From assembly GCA_041687675.1 (NCBI GenBank), contig JAWLBM010000075.1:1-7968 (forward strand): 7,968 nucleotides of DNA, read 5' to 3'. Below, piece by piece: positions 1 to 5,607 of the stretch. The notes beneath the pieces are model-generated. The model saw only the letters and a list, made by a program, of their open reading frames with translations. It searched no databases and was not told the DNA's origin. Both the position numbers and the translations under genes were made by a program. Each line of letters begins with the position of its first letter. Within the stretch, counting starts at the first letter, position 1. The DNA is from JAWLBM01 sp041687675. GTDB lineage: Bacteria; Pseudomonadota; Alphaproteobacteria; Rhizobiales; Pleomorphomonadaceae.

Positions 1-182
1 GGGCGGGGATCGTGACCGACTTTCGGTCTCGAAGACCAGGGATCCAGCGATCTCCCGCCCGCCAACACCTTCGCACAGAATCGACACACAGGGATCCAGA
101 CCGACGCCGCCGCGCGCACCCCGGCCGGGACTCGCGCGCCCCGCCAGAGAACGCGTGCGACGCCTCTCCCGCCTGCCGGGCA
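1..182. other. Non-coding left edge with short repeats
   Basis: No credible gene is seen. An open plus-strand frame here has an arginine/proline-rich translation with no recognisable motif, as expected from GC-rich non-coding DNA. The stretch holds a small hairpin (GACCGA at 14-19, TCGGTC at 23-28) and two copies of CAGGGATCCAG. A further palindrome, GCCGGG at 175-180 and CCCGGC at 187-192, straddles the stop codon of the minus-strand collagen-like gene. It could help end that transcript, but no T-run follows it. This region is the 3' flank of that gene, and the neighbouring gene lies outside the window. Confidence 0.5.
37..99. repeat. Two direct copies of CAGGGATCCAG, 52 bp apart
   Basis: Identical 11-bp copies lie at 37-47 and 89-99. 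GGATCC beside GC-rich arms is also typical of the dispersed alphaproteobacterial intergenic palindromes, and a related element occurs at 1072-1157 with GGATCCAC and CTGGACCCC. The pair may be the remains of such an element. That link is inference from short matches. Confidence 0.45.
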
Positions 183-974
183 TCACCCCGGCGTCTTCAG
201 GACGATCGCGCTCACCTGTCCGTTGTCTACTGTGATGCCCGATCCTGATTTTGTCATGAAACAATGGCCGAGGGTGTACACGCCCGGAGGGGGCTCCACT
301 ATTGCTTGAGTTGCATAGTACCTGGAAGCGTCCGGTGCTACAGGAAACTCTTCCATCTTCGGACCATACCAATAATTGGTTGGATCAAGCTCCAAGCATC
401 CGCCGTGGGCGACAAAATTAACTGCAATCGCCACATCGAGACGCGCCCGAACGGTACTTGTGATGAGAACCTTTTCGCCCGGTCCAACAGTCACGGTCGG
501 TGCCCCGGACAGGCCGTAGAAGCCGATCACAACTCCGGATTCCGACGCCGCGATGGACCCCTGTCCGCCGCTCGCCAGCACGACGTTCGTCAGTCCCGGT
601 GCCCCCGCCGGTCCCGCCGCCCCCGCCGGCCCTGCCGGACCCGGTGCTCCCGCCTCCCCCTTCGGCGCGCAGTTGCCGATCAGGATGGGCTGGGACTTTT
701 TTCCCGCCTTCAGCGTCGCCTTGCAGTCGTCCGGGCGCCAGTCGGGGATGCGGAAGCTGAACTTCCTGGTGGCGCGGACCTTGGCCTTGAGGTCGGTCCC
801 GTCGATGACGACCGAACTGCCGGCCTTGGCGTTGGCCCGTCCGGTGATCACCAGCGCGCCGCCGCGGATCTCGGCGACGGTGACCTTGATGCCCGAGGCG
901 GCCTCGGCCGGGCCGGGAGGGAAGGCCACCACTAGGGCGGCGGCGAGGGAGGCGATCCGCAGGTTCCGGTGCAT
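183..974 (-). CDS. Secreted collagen-like (Gly-X-Y) protein
   Basis: This 263-aa protein has a signal peptide (residues 1-25, hydrophobic core LAAALVVAF, AEA cleavage site). An N-terminal beta-rich domain follows (about 28-102, Cys84 and Cys102). Next come seven Gly-X-Y triplets (106-126), then a C-terminal beta-rich domain (about 128-263, Cys193 and Cys238) rich in Val, Gly and Tyr. The order is typical of exported bacterial collagen-like proteins, where a short Gly-X-Y stretch can trimerise and the C-terminal domain acts as foldon or binding head. Function is unknown; a surface or envelope role is inferred. The ATG at 974 is chosen because AAAGG lies 7 nt upstream and a clean signal peptide follows; an in-frame ATG at 998 would add eight residues. 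DNA for the C-terminal half is much poorer in GC than the N-terminal half. The gene stands alone. Confidence 0.8.
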   Translation of the reverse strand: MHRNLRIASLAAALVVAFPPGPAEAASGIKVTVAEIRGGALVITGRANAKAGSSVVIDGTDLKAKVRATRKFSFRIPDWRPDDCKATLKAGKKSQPILIGNCAPKGEAGAPGPAGPAGAAGPAGAPGLTNVVLASGGQGSIAASESGVVIGFYGLSGAPTVTVGPGEKVLITSTVRARLDVAIAVNFVAHGGCLELDPTNYWYGPKMEEFPVAPDASRYYATQAIVEPPPGVYTLGHCFMTKSGSGITVDNGQVSAIVLKTPG

Positions 975-986
975 CGTCGGGCCTTT

Positions 987-1032
987 CATGTCAGGCATGA
1001 TATTGTTATTTATGACATATACGGGATGCCAA
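987..1032 (-). promoter_or_regulatory. AT-rich putative promoter of the collagen-like gene
   Basis: This is the most AT-rich stretch in the window and lies directly upstream of the minus-strand collagen-like gene. Read on the minus strand, it has a -35-like TTGGCA (plus 1027-1032) and a -10-like TATCAT (plus 997-1002). They are 24 nt apart, so they are not one standard promoter; the real -10 may be in TATATGTCATAAATAACA between them. A 6-bp inverted repeat, ATGTCA at 988-993 and TGACAT at 1013-1018, could be an operator. The location is well supported, but the exact boxes are not. Confidence 0.35.
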
Positions 1033-1071
1033 GGCCACCGACGCGGACGCGCTGCCTCCCCCTCCTCTCCA

Positions 1072-1157
1072 CGTCATCCCGGCGGGACGTGGGGATCCAC
1101 TCCCCACCCCCGCGCGACCCGGCCCGGCCTGGACCCCGGCTTTCGCCGGGGTGACGG
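1072..1157. repeat. REP-like palindromic intergenic repeat
   Basis: The outer arms, CGTCATCCCGGC at 1072-1083 and GCCGGGGTGACG at 1145-1156, pair over 12 bp with one G-T wobble. The right arm is itself a tight hairpin: CCCCGGC (1134-1140), loop TTTC, GCCGGGG (1145-1151). Inside are GGATCCAC and CTGGACCCC. The GTCATCCCGGC / GCCGGGGTGACGG signature is one I recognise from dispersed intergenic palindromes in alphaproteobacterial genomes. It sits between the divergent collagen-like gene and Sua5, and may act as a transcript-end or mRNA-stabilising structure. Confidence 0.65.
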
Positions 1158-1274
1158 CAACGGATGGGCAAGGGAGGTCACGGGCGGGGTCATGCACCGC
1201 TTGACGCGGGGACCGTTTCGGGCTTTCCGTTCCGCGCCCCCGCCCCATCCCCGCAGCCCCGGAGTTCCAGCGCC

Positions 1275-2273
1275 TTGCCCGCCACACCGGACCATCGCCG
1301 TACGATCGTGCTCGCACCCGACGAGGAGGGGGTGGCGGTCGCGGCGGAGATGCTGCGCTCGGGCGGGCTCGTCGCCTTCCCGACCGAGACGGTCTACGGC
1401 CTCGGCGCGGACGCGACCTCGGGGACGGCCGTCGCCGGCATCTACGCGGCGAAGGGGCGGCCGCGCTTCAACCCGCTCATCAGCCACGTGGCGGACGTCG
1501 CGGCGGCGGAGAGGCTGGTCCGCTTCGACCCGCTCTCCCGCCGCCTCGCCGAGGCCTTCTGGCCCGGGGCGCTGACGCTGGTGCTGCCGCGGGCGGAAGG
1601 CTGCCCGGTCAGCGACCTCGCCTCCGCCGGCCTCGACACCGTGGCCGTCCGCGTGCCCGACCACCCGGTCGCCCGGCGCCTCCTCGCCGCCGCCGGCCGG
1701 CCGGTGGCCGCCCCGAGCGCCAACCGGTCCGGCCACGTCAGCCCGACCCGCGCCGACGACGTGATGTCCGATCTCGCCGGCCGCATCGACGCGGTGCTCG
1801 ACGGCGGCGACACCCGGGTCGGGGTGGAATCCACCATCGTCCGCGTCGTCGGCGACCGGATCCGGCTGCTGCGGCCGGGCGGCGTCACCCGCGCCGACCT
1901 CGAGCGCGTCGGCGGGGCCGGAAGCGTCGCCGAGGCCGAAGCCGGCGATGCCGGCGAGCGGCCGGTGGCGCCTGGACTGCTCGCCTCGCACTACGCCCCC
2001 GCCGCGGCGGTCCGCCTCGACGCGACCCGGGTGGAGCCGGGAGAGGCGCTGCTCGCCTTCGGGCCGCAGACGATCCCCGGCAGCGAATGGGCGGCGGCGG
2101 TCGAGACGCTGAGTTCCAGCGGCGACCTGGTGGAGGCGGCCACCCGGCTGTTCCGCTGCCTGCGCGACCTCGACCGGCCGGACGTGACCAGCATCGCCGT
2201 CGCGCCGATCCCGGACGAAGGCCTCGGCGAGGCGATCCGAGACCGGCTCGCCCGCGCCGCCGCGCCGCGCTGA
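1275..2273 (+). CDS. sua5: L-threonylcarbamoyladenylate synthase, Sua5 type
   Basis: This enzyme makes threonylcarbamoyl-AMP from threonine, bicarbonate and ATP in the cytoplasm. It is the first step of t6A37 modification of ANN-decoding tRNAs; TsaBDE complete the transfer. The 332-aa product has a YrdC domain (about 9-200) with FPTETVYGLG at 35-44, KGRP at 60-63, SANRSG at 148-153 and ESTIV at 185-189. A linker (PGLLASHYAP, 233-242) leads to the C-terminal Sua5 domain (about 243-332), so this is the long Sua5 form, not short TsaC. I chose the TTG at 1275: GGAG lies 10 nt upstream and the product has normal Sua5 length. An in-frame ATG at 1164 would add 37 residues read from just beyond the palindromic repeat, without family character and without a good ribosome site. 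Function is near certain; the start is moderately so. Confidence 0.93.
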   Translation: MPATPDHRRTIVLAPDEEGVAVAAEMLRSGGLVAFPTETVYGLGADATSGTAVAGIYAAKGRPRFNPLISHVADVAAAERLVRFDPLSRRLAEAFWPGALTLVLPRAEGCPVSDLASAGLDTVAVRVPDHPVARRLLAAAGRPVAAPSANRSGHVSPTRADDVMSDLAGRIDAVLDGGDTRVGVESTIVRVVGDRIRLLRPGGVTRADLERVGGAGSVAEAEAGDAGERPVAPGLLASHYAPAAAVRLDATRVEPGEALLAFGPQTIPGSEWAAAVETLSSSGDLVEAATRLFRCLRDLDRPDVTSIAVAPIPDEGLGEAIRDRLARAAAPR

Positions 2274-2330
2274 ACGCCGCCATCCCGCGGCAGGCGGCCG
2301 GAACCTACGGGGTTATCCCGACGGCCGAGC

Positions 2331-2372
2331 GGCCGATTGACTCCGGTGCCGCGGCGGCGTTCACAATCGGCC
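2331..2372. promoter_or_regulatory. 9-bp inverted repeat with promoter-like boxes before the HDAC gene
   Basis: GGCCGATTG at 2331-2339 and CAATCGGCC at 2364-2372 are perfect inverted repeats separated by 24 bp in the 148-bp gap between sua5 and the HDAC gene. A -35-like TTGACT (2337-2342) overlaps the left arm and a weak -10-like CACAAT (2362-2367, 19-bp spacing) overlaps the right arm. The repeat could be an operator over the HDAC promoter, or the stem of a long-loop terminator for sua5, since TTAAG follows the right arm. The sequence alone does not decide between them. Confidence 0.35.
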
Positions 2373-2421
2373 TTAAGCCCGAAGGCGTCCGCGCTCGGCG
2401 GCGCCGCACGGAGACCCGCCT

Positions 2422-3351
2422 TTGCGTACCCTCTATCTCTGCCATCCCGCCTACCTCGACCACCTCACCCCGCTCGGCCACCCCGAGCGGCCCGACCGCA
2501 TCCGCGTGGTCGAGCAGGTGCTGGAGCAGGAGGCCTTCCAGGACCTCATCCGCGAGCAGGCGCCGCTGGCGAGCGCGGAGGAGATCGCCCGCGCCCATCC
2601 GCGCGCCTTCGTGGAGCACATCCAGCGGTCGGCGCCGAAGGAAGGCGTGGTGCGGCTCGACAGCGACACCGCCCTGTCGCCGGGCTCGCTGGAGGCGGCG
2701 ATGCGCGCCTCCGGCGCGGCGATCCGGGCGGTCGACGAGGTGATGACCGGCGCGGTCGACAACGCCTTCTCCGCCCATCGCCCGCCCGGCCACCATGCCG
2801 AGACAATGACGGCGATGGGCTTCTGCCTGTTCAACCATGCCGCCGTCGCGGCGCGCCACGCCCAGGCCGCGCACGGGGCCGAGCGCGTCGCCATCGTCGA
2901 CTTCGACGTCCACCACGGCAACGGCACCCAGGACATCTTCTGGGCCGACCCGTCGGTGTTCTACGCCTCCACCCACCAGATGCCGCTCTTTCCGGGCACC
3001 GGCGCGCCGGGGGAGACGGGCGAGGCCGGCAACATCTGCAACGCCCCGCTCGCCGCCGGCGACACCGGCGAGAACTTCATGGAGGCGATGGAGAGCCGGG
3101 TGCTGCCCGCCCTCGACGCCTTCCGGCCGGACCTCGTCATCATCTCCGCCGGCTTCGACGCCCATTTCCGCGACCCGCTCGCCGAGGTGAACCTGGTCGA
3201 GGCGGACTTCGCCTGGGCGACGAAGAAGCTGATGGAGGTCGCCGACCGGCGCTGCGGCGGCCGGGTGGTGTCGCTGATGGAGGGCGGCTACGACCTCGTC
3301 GGACTCTCCCGCTCCGTCGCCGCCCATGTCGGCGCGCTGATGGGGCACTGA
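2422..3351 (+). CDS. Histone deacetylase family protein (class II-like amidohydrolase)
   Basis: This 309-aa zinc-dependent deacetylase has the usual length of bacterial HDAC-like single-domain proteins. Visible motifs: HPERPDR at 20-26, HRPPGHHAE at 119-127 with the catalytic His pair 124/125, GFCLFNHAA at 133-141, DFDVHHGNG at 160-168 with zinc ligands Asp162 and His164, AGFDAH at 243-248 with the third ligand Asp246, and MEGGYDL at 286-292 with transition-state Tyr290. The EGGY form matches class II rather than class I enzymes. All catalytic residues are present, so it should be active. Its substrate is unknown: acetylated lysine, acetylpolyamine or a small-molecule amide are all possible, since bacteria lack histones. 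Start is TTG at 2422, with GGAG 8 nt upstream. It lies 148 bp after sua5 and may have its own promoter. Confidence 0.92.
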   Translation: MRTLYLCHPAYLDHLTPLGHPERPDRIRVVEQVLEQEAFQDLIREQAPLASAEEIARAHPRAFVEHIQRSAPKEGVVRLDSDTALSPGSLEAAMRASGAAIRAVDEVMTGAVDNAFSAHRPPGHHAETMTAMGFCLFNHAAVAARHAQAAHGAERVAIVDFDVHHGNGTQDIFWADPSVFYASTHQMPLFPGTGAPGETGEAGNICNAPLAAGDTGENFMEAMESRVLPALDAFRPDLVIISAGFDAHFRDPLAEVNLVEADFAWATKKLMEVADRRCGGRVVSLMEGGYDLVGLSRSVAAHVGALMGH

Positions 3352-3582
3352 CGGGATCCGCGGGCAAAATATGCGGGATCCATCCTTGCGGCGGCCCGCC
3401 GGAGGCGACAGAGTGTCGGCCGCCGGCGCGCGCGAGGGCGCGCCGCGCGTCCGGGAGGGGGCTCGCCGCCGACACCGCCGCGACGACCTTGCACGGGCCC
3501 CGGGTCCGTCGCCGGGGCGACGCCGTCGGTCGCCGGCCCTGCGACCGGGCCTTCATCGCGAACGGGTTCCGGGGTTCCAAGA
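3352..3582. other. GC-rich intergenic stretch with several hairpins
   Basis: The 231 bp between the HDAC gene and the SDR gene hold no credible gene. CGGGATCC occurs twice (3352-3359, 3374-3381), and GGATCCGC...GCGGGATCC around the AT island CAAAATAT forms an imperfect hairpin (3354-3381). Further stems: GGCGCGC/GCGCGCC (3426-3432, 3439-3445), GTCGC/GCGAC (3508-3512, 3517-3521) and GGTCGC/GCGACC (3528-3533, 3541-3546). None has a T-run. The promoter of the SDR-hydrolase operon should lie here, but I could not place convincing boxes. The stems may end HDAC transcription or belong to a structured leader. Confidence 0.4.
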
Positions 3583-4323
3583 ATGACCAACCGCCTGGCC
3601 GGCAAGACGGCCGTCGTCACCGCCGCCGCACAGGGCATGGGCCGCAGCGCGGCGCTCGCCTTCGCCCGCGAGGGCGCCCGCGTCATCGCCACCGACATCA
3701 ACGAGGAGAAGCTCTCCGCCATCGTCGGCAACGGCATCGAGACGCGCGTCCTCGACGTGCTGTCGCTGGAGGCGATCACCGCCTTCGCCGCCGAGGTCCC
3801 GGCGCCGGACATCCTGTTCAACTGCGCCGGCGTGGTCCATGGCGGCACCATCCTCGACTGCACGGAGGCCGAGTGGGACTTCGCCTTCGACCTCAACGTG
3901 CGGGCGATGTACCGGATGATCCGCGCGCTGCTGCCCGGAATGATCGAGAAGGGCGGCGGCTCGATCGTCAACATGTCGTCGGTGGCCTCCTCCATCGTCG
4001 GCGTGCCGAACCGCTTCGCCTACGGCGCCTCCAAGGCCGCCGTGATCGGGCTCACCAAGTCGGTCGCCGCCGACTTCGTCACCAGGGGCATCCGCTGCAA
4101 CGCCGTGTGCCCCGGCACCGTGGAGAGCCCCTCGCTGCACGAGCGCATGCGCGCCACCGGCGACTTCGAGGCCGCCCGCGCCGCCTTCATCGCCCGCCAG
4201 CCGATGGGCCGGCTCGGCACCGCGGAGGAGGTCGCCGAACTGGTGCTCTTCCTCGCCAGCGACGAGGCCGCCTTCATGACCGGCACCATCAACGTCATCG
4301 ACGGCGGCTGGACCAACGTCTGA
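3583..4323 (+). CDS. SDR dehydrogenase, probable 2-keto-3-deoxy-L-fuconate (or rhamnonate) 4-dehydrogenase
   Basis: This 246-aa classical SDR has a Rossmann motif TAAAQGMG at 13-20 (first Gly replaced by Ala), Asp38 after beta-2 (NAD rather than NADP), NCAG at 80-83, Asn105, and catalytic Ser133, Tyr147 and Lys151. By memory it is strikingly close to human BDH2/DHRS6, sharing TAAAQG, ALAFAREGA, VIATDIN, RVLDV, NMSSVASS, KAAVIGLTKSVAADF and CPGTV. It keeps Arg144, Arg188 and Arg205, which I recall as the acid-binding arginines in BDH2. Known bacterial relatives oxidise 2-keto-3-deoxy-L-fuconate in Xanthomonas and 2-keto-3-deoxy-L-rhamnonate (LRA5) in Sphingomonas. The next gene, 56 bp downstream, is the matching diketo-acid hydrolase, which favours this role over 3-hydroxybutyrate or 4-oxoproline reduction. 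The ATG has only a weak AAGA ribosome site. Family is certain; substrate is inferred. Confidence 0.85.
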   Translation: MTNRLAGKTAVVTAAAQGMGRSAALAFAREGARVIATDINEEKLSAIVGNGIETRVLDVLSLEAITAFAAEVPAPDILFNCAGVVHGGTILDCTEAEWDFAFDLNVRAMYRMIRALLPGMIEKGGGSIVNMSSVASSIVGVPNRFAYGASKAAVIGLTKSVAADFVTRGIRCNAVCPGTVESPSLHERMRATGDFEAARAAFIARQPMGRLGTAEEVAELVLFLASDEAAFMTGTINVIDGGWTNV

Positions 4324-4379
4324 GCGCCGCCGCGCACCGCTCCGCACCAAAGCACGCCAGAAAACAGGAAAGTCATCCC

Positions 4380-5228
4380 ATGAAGCTCGTCCGCTACGGC
4401 AACCCCGGCCAGGAGAAGCCCGGCATCCTCGACTCCGAGGGCAAGGTCCGCGACCTGTCGGCCCATGTCGACGACATCGCCGGCGATGTGCTGACGCCCG
4501 GGGGACTCGCCCGGATCGCCGCGCTCGACATCGCCTCGCTGCCGGCGGTTCCCGGCCACGGGCGCCTCGGCCCCTGCGTCGGCCGCGTCGGCAAGTTCAT
4601 CTGCATCGGTCTCAACTACGCCGACCACGCCGCCGAATCGAACCTGCCGGTGCCGAGCGAGCCGATCCTGTTCATGAAGGCCACCAGCGCCATCACCGGC
4701 CCGAACGACCCGGTGATCATCCCGCGCGGCTCGCAGAAGACCGACTGGGAGGTCGAGCTCGGCATCGTCATCGGCAAGGAGGCCCGCTACGTCACCGAGG
4801 ACCACGCGCTGGAGCACGTCGCCGGCTACTGCCTGATCAACGACGTCTCCGAGCGCGCCTTCCAGATCGAGCGCGGCGGCCAGTGGACCAAGGGCAAGTC
4901 CTGCGACAGCTTCGGCCCGATCGGCCCGTGGATGGTGACCCGCGACGAGATCCCCGACCCGCAGAACCTCAAGATGTGGCTGTCGGTCGACGGCGTGATG
5001 CGCCAGAACGGCTCCACCTCGACGATGGTCTTCGGCGTCAGGACGCTCGTCGCCTACATCTCGCAGTTCATGAGCCTTCAGCCGGGCGACGTCATCTCCA
5101 CCGGCACGCCGCCGGGCGTCGGCATGGGGATCAAGCCGGAGCCGGTCTACCTGAAGCCCGGCCAGGAGATGCGGCTCGGGATCGAGGGCCTCGGCGAGCA
5201 GGTCCAGACCACCGTCGCCGCCGCCTGA
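4380..5228 (+). CDS. FAH-family hydrolase, probable 2,4-diketo-3-deoxy-L-fuconate/rhamnonate hydrolase
   Basis: This 282-aa protein of the fumarylacetoacetate hydrolase superfamily cleaves a C-C bond next to a ketone. After an N-terminal part (1-70) the fold shows GLNYADHAAE at 77-86 with the His83/Glu86 dyad, FMK at 98-100, metal ligands Glu124 and Glu126 in DWEVELG and Asp155 in NDVSER, Lys173 and Asp176 in GKSCDSFGP, and STGTPPGVG at 240-248. Length and the KLVRYG start match LRA6 of the L-rhamnose pathway and the L-fucose enzyme of Xanthomonas, which split the 2,4-diketo acid into pyruvate plus L-lactate. AGGAA lies 9 nt before the ATG. Pairing with the preceding SDR supports this substrate class. 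A different acylpyruvate cannot be excluded, because the upstream steps (sugar dehydrogenase, lactonase, dehydratase) and a transporter are absent from the window. Confidence 0.88.
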   Translation: MKLVRYGNPGQEKPGILDSEGKVRDLSAHVDDIAGDVLTPGGLARIAALDIASLPAVPGHGRLGPCVGRVGKFICIGLNYADHAAESNLPVPSEPILFMKATSAITGPNDPVIIPRGSQKTDWEVELGIVIGKEARYVTEDHALEHVAGYCLINDVSERAFQIERGGQWTKGKSCDSFGPIGPWMVTRDEIPDPQNLKMWLSVDGVMRQNGSTSTMVFGVRTLVAYISQFMSLQPGDVISTGTPPGVGMGIKPEPVYLKPGQEMRLGIEGLGEQVQTTVAAA

Positions 5229-5238
5229 CACGGACCCG

Positions 5239-5267
5239 GCCCGGCGCGGACCAGGTTCGCGCCGGGC
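5239..5267. terminator. Probable bidirectional terminator hairpin between convergent genes
   Basis: GCCCGGCGCG (5239-5248) and CGCGCCGGGC (5258-5267) form a perfect 10-bp stem with a 9-nt loop. It fills most of the 49-bp gap between the stop of the FAH-family gene on the plus strand and the stop of the 88-aa gene on the minus strand. No T-run flanks it on either side, so it is not a canonical intrinsic terminator. Its position and strength still make a two-way transcript end or RNA-protecting stem likely. Confidence 0.55.
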
Positions 5268-5277
5268 AGACGCCGGC

Positions 5278-5544
5278 CTACTGCAGCACGCGGTTGATGG
5301 TGTAGCCGCCGGAGGCGATCTTGCCGGGCAGGTCGCCGGCGAGGCGGGCGACCTGGTCCTCGCCGAAGCACTCGACCAGCGTGGTCAGGGCGGCGAAGAG
5401 TGCGGCGTGGGCGACGGCGTCCACCGGGACGCCCTCCGCCTCGGCGTCGTCGAAGGCCTTCTCGAGGATACCGAGGGCCCGGCGCTTCACGTCGCCCTGG
5501 CCGCTGGCATCGACGGGCTCGAGGACGTCGTCACGCATGGACAT
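5278..5544 (-). CDS. Conserved-looking small helical protein, function unknown
   Basis: I do not recognise this 88-aa protein well enough to name it. It is acidic, has no signal peptide or membrane segment, and looks mostly helical: about 17-36 (KRRALGILEKAFDDAEAEG), 40-59 (VDAVAHAALFAALTTLVECF) and 60-75 (GEDQVARLAGDL), then a short Gly-Tyr tail ending NRVLQ. The start at 5544 is chosen because GGAAGG lies 7 nt upstream; a second ATG lies two codons in, and the frame stays open further upstream through sequence with no protein-like character. It is the last gene of the minus-strand cluster, 100 bp after the TIGR02301 gene, with a possible promoter of its own. Single Cys58 and a histidine in AHAAL are the only notable polar core residues. 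It is probably cytosolic. Confidence 0.7.
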   Translation of the reverse strand: MSMRDDVLEPVDASGQGDVKRRALGILEKAFDDAEAEGVPVDAVAHAALFAALTTLVECFGEDQVARLAGDLPGKIASGGYTINRVLQ

Positions 5545-5545
5545 T

Positions 5546-5590
5546 CGGAAACCTTCCGGAAGCTCTTGGGCGCACGGACGGGCGTGCGCC
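5546..5590 (-). promoter_or_regulatory. Structured leader over the ribosome site of the 88-aa gene
   Basis: On the minus strand, CGGAA-GGT-TTCCG (plus 5546-5558) can form a 5-bp hairpin that covers most of the GGAAGG ribosome site and ends one base before the ATG. Just upstream is a perfect 8-bp stem, GGCGCACG/CGTGCGCC (plus 5569-5576 and 5583-5590), with a 6-nt loop. Together they suggest control at translation start, or a transcript end followed by a fresh start. Function is inferred from base pairing only. Confidence 0.35.
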
Positions 5591-5607
5591 GGACCCGACA
5601 CGGCTGC

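Noticed and set aside
106..182. Intrinsic terminator after the collagen-like gene
   Set aside because: A 6-bp stem straddles the stop codon but has no T-run and a GC-rich flank, so it is recorded only as a hairpin.
1074..1991. Long minus-strand frame opposite sua5
   Set aside because: It is antisense to a clear sua5 gene, its translation is His/Gly/Arg/Asp-rich without motifs, and it runs across the palindromic repeat.
2337..5228. A single 963-codon plus-strand frame running from before the HDAC gene through the FAH-family gene
   Set aside because: Only its last 282 codons look like a protein. Upstream it reads the HDAC and SDR genes out of frame, giving Arg/Pro/Gly-rich sequence, a common artefact of GC-rich DNA.
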